Positions 26,248 through 33,386 of a stretch of DNA of 44,912 nucleotides are shown here, one piece after another. The position numbers were made by a program, and so were the translations under genes. The stretch is from contig NZ_JACJSV010000040.1 in NCBI RefSeq assembly GCF_014698335.1, positions 1 through 44,912 on the forward strand, read 5' to 3'. The DNA comes from Microcystis viridis FACHB-1342 (GTDB taxonomy: Bacteria > Cyanobacteriota > Cyanobacteriia > Cyanobacteriales > Microcystaceae). Under the pieces are notes generated by a model. It was not told the origin of the DNA, did no database searches, and saw nothing but the letters and a program-made list of their open reading frames with translations. How positions within the stretch are numbered: the stretch's first letter is position 1; every line of letters starts with the position of its first letter.

Positions 26248-26835
26248 TTAGCCTTTGGAATGCAGGAGAAAACCCAATAACCAACCGCTTGCTAAACCAC
26301 TTAAATTTGTAACCGCAGGAATCAGAAAAATATTGAAAGGGCTAAAGTTTTTCCTGTCTAACTCCAATGCAGTACAACCCTGAGTAAATACTATTACCAT
26401 GCTCCCTATTCCAGTTACTATTCCTCCAAGAACATTCCCTGACATAAGACTGAAAGTAATACCACCTATCAATCCAGGAAAAACAAAAAGCAAGAAAGGT
26501 GCAAACTGATTTGTATTTTCCCGGTGATAGAACCATGACCCGACCACTGCCGCAACCCAAGCCCCAGCCCCAGCCACAACCCCCCCAGCCCAAGCCACAA
26601 CCACAGCCCCAGCCCAAGGCCAAGCCCAAACCCCAGCCCCAGCCACAGCCACAGCCGCAACCCAAGCCACAGCCACAGCCGCAACCCAAGCCACAGATAT
26701 AGCCGCAACCCAAGACACAGCCCAAACCAAAGCCACAGCCGCAGCCTTAACCCCAGCCACAACCCCAGCCACAGCCAAAGCCGCAACCAAAGCCCCAGCC
26801 CCAGCCCCAGCCCCAGCTGCAGCCCCAGCCCAAAC
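26248..26835 (-). pseudogene. Detached low-complexity and hydrophobic C-terminal part of the kinase at 26836
   Basis: Reading on in the kinase frame after its TAA (26836-26838) there is no further stop for 195 codons. First comes a low-complexity tract of Ala, Val, Gly and Trp (VWAGAAAGAGAGALVAALAV and similar), then about 95 residues with an ordinary composition: SWFYHRENTNQFAPFLLFVF, GGITFSLMSGNVLGGIVTG and ASGWLLGFLLHSKG, which look like three or more membrane helices. The segment has no convincing start of its own. I read it as the former C-terminus of the kinase, separated by one nonsense codon. A separate small membrane protein started at an internal codon cannot be ruled out. Confidence 0.6.
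26548..26830. repeat. CAGCCC/CAGCCA hexamer tract
   Basis: On the plus strand the tract consists of degenerate CAGCCC, CAGCCA and CAACCC units over about 280 bases. Read on the plus strand it would give Pro-Gln-Pro-Lys repeats; on the minus strand, in the kinase frame, Ala-Val-Gly-Trp repeats; in another minus frame Leu-Trp-Gly. The minus-strand Ala/Val frame is the one continuous with the kinase and the downstream hydrophobic domain. Confidence 0.85.
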
Positions 26836-27942
26836 TTACCATCGTGCTGAATTGGCAGCTAAAGTGTAACCAATTACACCATAAACAAAAAACACACCGA
26901 TTAACCAACCCCAGGGAAGAGCTTTGAGTTTTTTCTGAAGAGAATTATCAGAAGGGTTTGGGTTAACAGGGGCTTTTTTTTCAGCCTCTTTTGGCTCTTT
27001 CCTTGGCTGTGGGGGATTAACTTTTTCTTGACGATATTTCTTTTCTACAGGAGGCGGACGATATTTTTCTTCTACAGGAGGCGGTGGTAATTCCAATTGT
27101 TGTAACCAATCGGACATAGATTGAGGGCGGTTTTCTTTTTTCAAAGCCATCCCCAGAGTAATGGCTTTGTTAAGATGATCACTTAAATTAGGATTAATTT
27201 CTTTCGGTGATGTTAAGGGACGATTATCTAAACGGCGTTCCATTGAAGGAGTCGGTTTTTGTCCGGTGACAGCATAATAAAAAGTAGCCGCAAGCGTATA
27301 AACATCGACACTAGGTTTACGATTACTTGTAATGTTTTCTAAAGCTCTATCTTGACTTTGAAAGTGTTCTACAATCTGTTCATAGGGGGCAAAAGACAAA
27401 TTAGCTCCTGAATTTGTGGAACTACTACCAGCCGGAATAATCTCTTTAGCAATGCCAAAATCAATCAAGATAGCATTCCCATTGGGTTGAATCATAATAT
27501 TGCCAGGGTGAGCGTCTCGGTGTACCATTCCTGCTTGATGAACTGCCTCTAATGCGCTGCCAATTTGCCGAATATATTTTAAACATTCCGCTTCCGATAA
27601 TTTTCCTTGAGTTTTCACCCTTTCCATCAAAGTTTGACCCTGAATAAAATCCATCACCAAACAGGGAACTTTATCTTCAGTAAAAAAATCGGAAATACGG
27701 ACGATATGGGCATGGTGAGTCTGGGAAAATTTGGCTAACTTGCGTCCTTCCGCCTCAAATTGTCTAACATAATCCTCGTATTCCGTATCTCTTTTTTGCA
27801 AAATATCAGGAGTTTTGATCACCACTTCCAGGGTGAGTTGGCGATGACGTGCTTTATAGGTCAGGCCAAAACCTCCCCGTCCCAAGACCTCAAGGATCTC
27901 GTACTTGCCATTGTGGAGGAGTTGTCCCGCTTGCCAAACCAT
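26836..27942 (-). CDS. Hanks-type Ser/Thr kinase, membrane-anchored, with HRDAHPGN catalytic loop
   Basis: About 368 residues. Seen: glycine loop GRGGFGLTYKA, ATP Lys in VVIKTPD (residue 47, counted from the alternative start), catalytic loop VHRDAHPGNI (HRD 145-147) and DFGIAKE (165). The usual HRDxKPxN has His instead of Lys, so activity may be lowered or changed. After the kinase domain there is a proline-rich linker (PPPPVEEKYRPPPVEKKYR) and one membrane helix (PWGWLIGVFFVYGVIGYTL), so the kinase domain is cytoplasmic and the end periplasmic. I start at MVWQAGQLL, matching the neighbouring kinase (MVWDLG); an ATG four codons upstream is possible. The TAA stop is in frame with a further 195 open codons. 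Confidence 0.9.
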   Translation of the reverse strand: MVWQAGQLLHNGKYEILEVLGRGGFGLTYKARHRQLTLEVVIKTPDILQKRDTEYEDYVRQFEAEGRKLAKFSQTHHAHIVRISDFFTEDKVPCLVMDFIQGQTLMERVKTQGKLSEAECLKYIRQIGSALEAVHQAGMVHRDAHPGNIMIQPNGNAILIDFGIAKEIIPAGSSSTNSGANLSFAPYEQIVEHFQSQDRALENITSNRKPSVDVYTLAATFYYAVTGQKPTPSMERRLDNRPLTSPKEINPNLSDHLNKAITLGMALKKENRPQSMSDWLQQLELPPPPVEEKYRPPPVEKKYRQEKVNPPQPRKEPKEAEKKAPVNPNPSDNSLQKKLKALPWGWLIGVFFVYGVIGYTLAANSARW

Positions 27943-28024
27943 AGAATTTTGCAATAGTTGTTTTTATCATACCAAAAAATCTGCTTTTGTCTCAAAATTG
28001 GCTTATGTTTTGGTATTTGAGTTT

Positions 28025-28097
28025 GTAGGGGCGAAGCATTCGGATAAAAAATTTACGGTTTCAGCGATAGGTTATTGCCCAAATGCTTCGCCCTTAC
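28025..28097. repeat. Partial, inverted copy of the family 2 MITE hairpin
   Basis: GTAGGGGCGAAGCATTCGG at 28025-28043 pairs with an imperfect reverse complement ending at 28097 (AAATGCTTCGCCCTTAC). The loop is the reverse complement of the loop in 7844-7916 and 35289-35361, so this is the hairpin core of the family in inverted orientation, without the outer arms. It lies upstream of the 26836-27942 kinase gene. Confidence 0.8.
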
Positions 28098-28179
28098 GGG
28101 AGTTTGGTGGTGCTTAAGTTTACACCAATGGCACGTCTTGCATCCCATTGTGGTTAGTGAGTTTATCGAACTGCAATCG

Positions 28180-28413
28180 TCTTTGATCCCCCCTTGATCC
28201 CCCCTTGATCCCCCCTTGATCCCCCCTTGATAAGGGGGGTTTGATCCCCCCTTAATCCCCCCTTGATAAGGGGGGTTTGATCCCCCCTTGATCCCCCCTT
28301 GATAAGGGGGGCATTTGATCCCCCCTTGATCCCCCCTTAATCCCCCCTTGATCCCCCCTTGATCGCCCCTTGATAAGGGGGGCATTTGATAATTTTTAAC
28401 GCCTACCTACTTA
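28180..28413. repeat. Array of CCCCCCTTGAT units with GATAAGGGGGG hairpins
   Basis: About 200 bases of TCCCCCCTTGA units, interrupted three times by GATAAGGGGGG(G)T/C, then the 29-base dispersed repeat (28385-28413, one mismatch to the copies at 24473 and 36052). The end of this last unit overlaps the 3' end of the next kinase and contains its stop codon (28407-28409). The whole 27955-28406 interval is repeats and a presumed promoter; frames through it are not genes. Confidence 0.85.
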
Positions 28414-29411
28414 GGAGAAGATGGGGGAGAAACTGTCGGAGTTGGTTGAGGTGTAAACTTTTGCTTCATCAATTCTGGTACACCTAAAGCCGTTAATAAA
28501 GTAGCAATCGCCGCGACACCAGCCCACACTAATGTCCAATTAATAACAATGGGTTGAGATATTTTAAATTGTTCTTTTTTGGGAATAGACAAACCTAAAT
28601 CCTTAAACCATGCTTGCACTGACTGAGGACGTTTATCTGCGTCTAATTGCAATGCCCAAAGAATGGCTTTATTGATATTAGGGCTGATTTCTGAATTGTA
28701 GGTTTTCGGCTCAATTAAAGGCTGATGATCAATTTTTCGAGTCATCGCATCTTTTCTAGTCATCGCATTCACTGGAATTTTACCCGTTAAAAGCTCGTAT
28801 AACACGGCTCCTAAACTATAAATATCGGTAAAAGCTCCGCGTTTATTATTAAGAAAATAACACTCAATAGGCGCAAAACCTGAGGCTAATTCCTGGGTAC
28901 GAATTTTGGTTAATTCTTCATCAAAATCTAAGGCTAAACCAAAATCAATTAAGACCGCTTCTGGTTTACCAGTCCGAATCATAATGTTACCCGGTCGAAT
29001 ATCTCGATGCAGAAAACCGCGACTATGTACCACCATTAAAGCCTGTCCAATCTGCTCAATGTAGCGTAAGGCTTCTTTTTCTGGTAAAATTTTTGTTGAT
29101 CGCCGATCTAAGGTCGTCCCATCAATATATTCCATAACCATGCAGTTAGCTTTACCCTCTGAAAATAACTCTTTAACTCGCACGATATGAGGATGATCAC
29201 AACCTTTTAATTTACTCGCTTCCTGCCAAAAAAGTTTCTGTAAACGCTTAGACTCCCACAATTTAAAACCCACATCCCTCGGCGTTTTGATCACCACTGA
29301 ATCACCATTGCGATCGCTGGCTCGATAGGTAATGCCAAATCTTCCTTCACCCAATACTTCCTGAATCCTGTACTGGCCATCTTTAATTTTCTTGCCCAGA
29401 TCCCAAACCAT
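28407..29411 (-). CDS. Hanks-type Ser/Thr kinase, membrane-anchored, with HRDIRPGN catalytic loop
   Basis: 334 residues. Seen: GEGRFGITYRA (21-31), ATP Lys in VVIKTPR (42), FLHRDIRPGNIMI (HRD 135-137) with Arg in place of the usual Lys, and IDFGLAL (DFG 156-158). The activation segment is GFAPIECY, where APE is altered to API. After the kinase domain comes one membrane helix (INWTLVWAGVAAIATLLTAL) and a short Pro/Ser-rich end. It resembles the kinase at 26836, and both are on the same strand with a repeat array between them. Its last codons and stop lie in the dispersed repeat at 28385-28413. Targets are unknown. Confidence 0.9.
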   Translation of the reverse strand: MVWDLGKKIKDGQYRIQEVLGEGRFGITYRASDRNGDSVVIKTPRDVGFKLWESKRLQKLFWQEASKLKGCDHPHIVRVKELFSEGKANCMVMEYIDGTTLDRRSTKILPEKEALRYIEQIGQALMVVHSRGFLHRDIRPGNIMIRTGKPEAVLIDFGLALDFDEELTKIRTQELASGFAPIECYFLNNKRGAFTDIYSLGAVLYELLTGKIPVNAMTRKDAMTRKIDHQPLIEPKTYNSEISPNINKAILWALQLDADKRPQSVQAWFKDLGLSIPKKEQFKISQPIVINWTLVWAGVAAIATLLTALGVPELMKQKFTPQPTPTVSPPSSPK

Positions 29412-29635
29412 TAACTCCTAGCTCCTCTGCTCACAAACATTAATTAAACTTATTTTAATAGCGATGTCATTTTCCTAGAAGTATAACCTAATGTGGTGTT
29501 AACGACCGACGACCGGCGACCCAATTAGATAAATTTGACCTAATCTTAGGTTTTATGGCTAGGATTATCTCTTGTCTTTTTTCTCCTCCTGTCTCCTCAT
29601 CTAAGGGAAGATTTTTGATTTTTACAGGATTTCTA

Positions 29636-30403
29636 TTAATCTTTCAGCAACTCTAAGCGATAACGATACAAAGCCACCGGACGATTCGGCGCTTGGAAAA
29701 AATCCGGCGATTGGGGAGAAAGATAAATGGCTGTCACCTGATCGCCTAGAATTTTATCGGCAGATAATAACTGATAGGCGGTGGTGGTTTCCACCTCATT
29801 AAGATAAGTGTTGGTTTCTCCCCGGAAAATTTGTTGACTGATTTCTGTGGCAATAAATTGATTTCGGCTAGGAGTTTCGCTATTTCTGGCAATTACGGTG
29901 GAAATTAGTTGATGAGCGCCGCGTAAAAAGGTAATCTGACGATTGGGATTATTAGGGTCAGTTTTTACCGATAATACCGATTGATTACCTAAGTAGGCCC
30001 GACTAATTGCTAAACCATTAAAGGATCGATCGGCCACAATTGATGGTTTACTGATAATGGTGGATAAAAAGGCAGCATTTATCGGTCTGGAAATAGCTTT
30101 CTCGATGAATCTCACCGGAAACTCGATCGATTGTTCCAGGTAACGACGATTACTTTCAAAACCAGGTGTGATAATCTGGGGAGAAAGAGGAGCGGTTAAA
30201 TCGATTAGGGTACTGGTGACAGTCCAACTGCCCACCATCCAATCGGGATAAACTAAATCTCCGCTGGCAAAACTAACCACCGGTTTAGTCATCCAGCGAG
30301 GATAATTAGTTAAGCGATCGCTTAAATTTCCCGCTATAGATAATTCTAAATGGTTACTACAGCCTAGAATCAATACTAACAAGAACAAAATTATCCTTTG
30401 CAT
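29636..30403 (-). CDS. Exported protein, possibly a lipoprotein (DUF6816-like suspected)
   Basis: 255 residues. The N-terminus (MQRIILFLLVLILGCSNH) is a signal peptide with a Cys after ILG, which resembles a lipobox. The mature part has many conserved-looking blocks (LTNYPRWMTKPVVSFASGDL, YPDWMVGSWTVTSTLIDL, SYPR-like YRYRLELL). A tryptophan-rich GSWTVTS strand and the rest recall a cyanobacterial and plastid lumen-type family, DUF6816, but I am not sure of this. Function unknown. It is divergent from era, with about 35 bases between the two starts, so they share a promoter region. Confidence 0.75.
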   Translation of the reverse strand: MQRIILFLLVLILGCSNHLELSIAGNLSDRLTNYPRWMTKPVVSFASGDLVYPDWMVGSWTVTSTLIDLTAPLSPQIITPGFESNRRYLEQSIEFPVRFIEKAISRPINAAFLSTIISKPSIVADRSFNGLAISRAYLGNQSVLSVKTDPNNPNRQITFLRGAHQLISTVIARNSETPSRNQFIATEISQQIFRGETNTYLNEVETTTAYQLLSADKILGDQVTAIYLSPQSPDFFQAPNRPVALYRYRLELLKD

Positions 30404-30438
30404 GGGTAAAAATATTTTTTAAGTAATATTCTTTAATT

Positions 30439-31395
30439 ATGAACGATTTTATCAACTCCCAAGCCTTTAATCTCGATTCGGCAGTAATTCCCATCGCACC
30501 CACTGGTTTTAAATCCGGTTTTATTGGCATTATTGGTCGTCCTAATGTGGGCAAATCTACCCTGATGAATCAATTAGTGGGACAAAAAATCGCCATTACT
30601 TCCCCCATCGCTCAAACTACCCGCAACCGTTTGCGCGGCATTGTCACCGACGAGCGCTCCCAGATGATTTTTGTCGATACCCCCGGCATTCACAAACCCC
30701 ATCACGAATTAGGCAAAGTTTTAGTTAAAAATGCCGAAAACGCCATAAATTCTGTAGATTTAGTTTTATTTGTTGTCGATAGTAGTAATTTTTTGGGCGG
30801 TGGCGATCGCTATATTGCCGATTTACTGACTAAAAACCAAACTCCCACGATTTTGGGGCTAAATAAAGCCGATCAGCAGCCGGAAGACCCGGAGCCTATC
30901 GACGATAGTTATCGCACCTTAGCGACGGAAAATAACTGGCCTCTGCTCAAGTTTTCGGCACTGGAGGGGACGGGAATCGAAGAACTGCAAAATCTGTTAA
31001 CTGATTCCCTCGAAGTCGGTCCCTATTACTATCCCCCCGATTTAGTCACCGATCAGCCAGAAAGGTTTATTATGGGCGAATTAATCCGCGAACAGATTTT
31101 ACTGCAAACCCGTCAGGAAATTCCCCATTCTGTGGCGGTGGTGATTGAACGCGTCGAGGAAACTCCCGCTTTAACCAAGGTTTTTGCCGCCATTAACGTG
31201 GAACGAGCTTCCCAAAAAGGGATCGTCATCGGTAAAAATGGCAGTATGTTAAAAGCGATCGGCTCTTCCGCTCGATCGGCTATTCAAAAGTTAATCGCTG
31301 GGGAGGTATATTTAAAGTTATTTGTGAAGGTAGAACCGAAATGGCGACAATCTCGCTCACTTTTAGCAGAATTTGGCTATCGCACCGAGGAGTGA
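30439..31395 (+). CDS. era: GTPase Era
   Basis: 318 residues. Binds the 3' end of 16S rRNA and helps 30S assembly. Seen: G1 GRPNVGKSTLM (33-43), G2 segment SPIAQTTRNRLRGI, G3 DTPG at 80-83, G4 NKAD at 142-145, and a C-terminal KH domain with VIGKNGSMLKAIGSSARSAI. The N-terminus has about 25 residues before the usual start of the G domain. The gene is divergent from the lipoprotein-like gene. After the stop a TGTGGGG repeat begins (31399 onwards). Confidence 0.96.
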   Translation: MNDFINSQAFNLDSAVIPIAPTGFKSGFIGIIGRPNVGKSTLMNQLVGQKIAITSPIAQTTRNRLRGIVTDERSQMIFVDTPGIHKPHHELGKVLVKNAENAINSVDLVLFVVDSSNFLGGGDRYIADLLTKNQTPTILGLNKADQQPEDPEPIDDSYRTLATENNWPLLKFSALEGTGIEELQNLLTDSLEVGPYYYPPDLVTDQPERFIMGELIREQILLQTRQEIPHSVAVVIERVEETPALTKVFAAINVERASQKGIVIGKNGSMLKAIGSSARSAIQKLIAGEVYLKLFVKVEPKWRQSRSLLAEFGYRTEE

Positions 31396-31401
31396 ATTGG
31401 G

Positions 31402-31487
31402 TTGTAGGGTGTGGGGTGTGGGGTGTAGGGTGTGGGGTGTGGGGTGTGGGGAAAAGGAAGAATAAATAAAAATAATCTCCTGAAGAC
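31402..31487. repeat. TGTGGGG heptamer run with a conserved right flank
   Basis: Seven or so tandem heptamers TGTGGGG/TGTAGGG, then the 34-base flank beginning GGAAAAGGAAGAATAAATAA. The same flank follows the heptamers at 32892-32925 without a mismatch, and its reverse complement is seen at 39060-39083. So the heptamers and this flank move or copy together as one element. Confidence 0.85.
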
Positions 31488-31552
31488 TGAAGACTGATAA
31501 TTTTCATTTTTGTAGTAGAATGGAGAGCCACTAATAACCGATTTCTGGAATA

Positions 31553-32230
31553 ATGACCGATATTAAAACCCTAATTAAACAGGTACACCAAGAGGCAAAA
31601 AAAGAGGATTTTCCCATCGATACCCTGATTTACCAAGAGGCAAAAAAAGACCCCTTTGAACCGGTTTTGTATGCTGGTAATCTTGCTAGTCAGTTATGCT
31701 TTTTTGGCCGGGATTTAGGACGAGATGAAGTGTATGCAGGACAACCTTTGATCGGGGCTGCCGGTAGAATGGTAAGAGAGGGATTTTTTCAAGCTTGGCA
31801 GGGGAGAAAATCCCATGATCGTCAAGAGTTATTATCGGTGTGCGATCGAATTTTCCTAACTAATACAGTTCCCTACAAACCGCCGGGTAATAAAGCTTAT
31901 TCTGGGGAAGTGAAAGATCGTTTTCGTCCATTTATAGAAAAACTGCTCGTTTTTTATTGGCAAGGTGATCATATCATTCCCCTTGGCACGGAAGCTTTTA
32001 AATGGTTTGAACCCTACGGTAAACCCAAAGAAGTAGATAAATTCTATCTTGATAAAGAACGCTTTACCAAAAAACTGCTAGTTACCCTTACCGCTACCGA
32101 TGAAGATGGATTAAAACAGCAAAAGAAAGTGACTTTATTGCCTCTCCCCCATCCTTCTCCTCTCAATCAAAGATACTATGCTCTTTTTCCTGATTTATTA
32201 CAAAAAAGATTAACTGAATTTGCCTTTTAA
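31553..32230 (+). CDS. Uracil-DNA glycosylase-family protein lacking the Fe-S cysteines
   Basis: 225 residues. The family 4/5-like motifs are visible: LCFFGRDLGRDEVYAGQPLI (in place of the usual GExPGxxExxxGxPFVG), GRMVREGF, NTVPYKPPGNKAYSGEVKDR and the LPLPHPSPLN of the third motif. The protein has only two cysteines (about residues 48 and 96), so it cannot hold the four-Cys iron-sulfur cluster of family 4. It may be active on uracil or another base, or act otherwise; this is inferred from motifs only. It ends three bases before rsmD on the same strand, so the pair is probably translated together. Confidence 0.85.
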   Translation: MTDIKTLIKQVHQEAKKEDFPIDTLIYQEAKKDPFEPVLYAGNLASQLCFFGRDLGRDEVYAGQPLIGAAGRMVREGFFQAWQGRKSHDRQELLSVCDRIFLTNTVPYKPPGNKAYSGEVKDRFRPFIEKLLVFYWQGDHIIPLGTEAFKWFEPYGKPKEVDKFYLDKERFTKKLLVTLTATDEDGLKQQKKVTLLPLPHPSPLNQRYYALFPDLLQKRLTEFAF

Positions 32231-32233
32231 CCG

Positions 32234-32779
32234 ATGAGAATTTACGGCAATCGTCCCATAAAAACCCTAGCAGGACAATTAACCCGTCCGACGACAGCAA
32301 GGGTGCGAGAAGCTTTATTTAATATCTGGCAACAGAAATTATCCGGCTGTCGTTGGTTGGATCTTTGTGCGGGTAATGGTTCCATGGGTGCGGAAGCTTT
32401 ATGTCGAGGTGCGAGTCTAGTAATCGGAATTGAACAATCAGGACGCGCTGGCGAAATTATTAAGGAAAATTGGCGCAATTTAGCAACTTCTCCCCAGCAA
32501 TTCCAAGTAATTCGGGGGGATGTGCTGACAAAGTTAGCCACTTTAGCGGGGAAAAGTTTTGATTTAATTTATTTTGATCCTCCCTACGAAAGCGGGTTAT
32601 ATTTACCGGTACTAACTGCCATCTCTCAATCTAATTTATTAGATTCTCTGGGGGAAATTGCCGTGGAACATAATCCCAAATCTTGGCAAGCAATTAATCT
32701 AGAAGGTTTAACCATTTGTCGTCAAAAACGCTACGGCAATACTACCTTAACTTTTTATCAAAAAGCAGTTATCTCCTGA
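32234..32779 (+). CDS. rsmD: 16S rRNA (guanine-966-N2)-methyltransferase
   Basis: 181 residues. Methylates N2 of G966 in 16S rRNA. Seen: RIYGNRPIKTLAGQLTRPTT at the start, REALFNIW, the SAM motif RWLDLCAGNGSMGAEALCRG (residues 40-59) and the catalytic LIYFDPPYESGLY. The order and length are those of RsmD. It starts 3 bases after the uracil-DNA glycosylase-like gene. A heptamer repeat begins right after its stop. Confidence 0.95.
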   Translation: MRIYGNRPIKTLAGQLTRPTTARVREALFNIWQQKLSGCRWLDLCAGNGSMGAEALCRGASLVIGIEQSGRAGEIIKENWRNLATSPQQFQVIRGDVLTKLATLAGKSFDLIYFDPPYESGLYLPVLTAISQSNLLDSLGEIAVEHNPKSWQAINLEGLTICRQKRYGNTTLTFYQKAVIS

Positions 32780-32785
32780 CCACTG

Positions 32786-32930
32786 ACTTGAAAGAGGGTG
32801 TAGGGTGTGGGGTGTGGGGTGTGGGGTGTGGGGTGATGGGGAAGTGGGGTGATGGGGAAGTGGGGTGTGGGGTGTGGGGTGTAGGGTGTGGGGAAAAGGA
32901 AGAATAAATAAAAATAATCTCCTGACTCCT
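32786..32930. repeat. Long TGTGGGG heptamer run with flanks
   Basis: GACTTGAAAGAGGGTGTAGG starts the element at 32786. Heptamers TGTGGGG continue with two insertions of GTGATGGGGAAGTGGG. The right flank GGAAAAGGAAGAATAAATAA is identical to that at 31450. No coding sequence is supported here. The rest of 32931-33386 contains AT-rich promoter-like DNA and the hairpin at 33293. Confidence 0.85.
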
Positions 32931-33292
32931 GCCTCCTGACTCGGAGTCTCCTGCCGGAAATGGTCAATTTTATTTGGCAGCCTAGAAAAATTATTATTTC
33001 TCAACAAAATCACATAATTTGTCACTTTTCTTGACAATCATCCGGAGTAAAGCGAGAAACTTTCTGACAACCGCAGTTAATCGCCCCCTATTTAAGCTAT
33101 TTAAAGAAAAATTAGGGTTTATTTCGATAAAATTAGCAGTAAATAGGCTATAGCTCCCTTAAAAACCTAAATCCCTTCTCCTAGTCCTTTTTTTGACCTA
33201 AAATTACCCCGAAGTTTCCTGACACGGCAGCCGAACTCTCTCCCCTTAACCCTTGCTGCTCCCCAGAATATCACCTATTTTTGGTATAAATT

Positions 33293-33319
33293 TATACCCG
33301 ACTATTTTTGTCGGGTATA
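33293..33319 (+). promoter_or_regulatory. Stem-loop in the thrC leader region
   Basis: TATACCCGAC (33293-33302) and GTCGGGTATA (33310-33319) form a perfect ten-pair stem with a TATTTTT loop, 68 bases before the thrC start. It could be an attenuator or an operator with dyad symmetry. No leader peptide rich in Thr is visible in the bases around it. Confidence 0.5.
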
Positions 33320-33386
33320 TTTGACACCAAGATTTTGCCGGTGATAGGATGTGTGTAGATTCAGTTGACGGCAAGACAGGAAAATC

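Noticed and set aside
26342-26786. Leu/Trp/Gly and Cys/Gly-rich frames, and the plus-strand Pro-Gln frame at 26499-26702
   Set aside because: All are other readings of the hexamer tract. Only the minus frame continuous with the kinase runs on into a non-repetitive domain.
28053-28385. Open frame of 110 codons with GGIKGG-type repeats
   Set aside because: It is a translation of the CCCCCCTTGAT repeat array, with no start signal or family.
28180-28390. Possible CRISPR array
   Set aside because: The units are 11-12 bases in direct tandem without spacers, and no cas genes are near. The heptamer runs were rejected for the same reason.
32716-33037. Several His/Pro or Gly/Cys-rich frames across the heptamer repeat
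   Set aside because: The heptamer has no stop in some frames, so open frames arise by composition alone. The same holds for 22424-22841 and 31280-31531.
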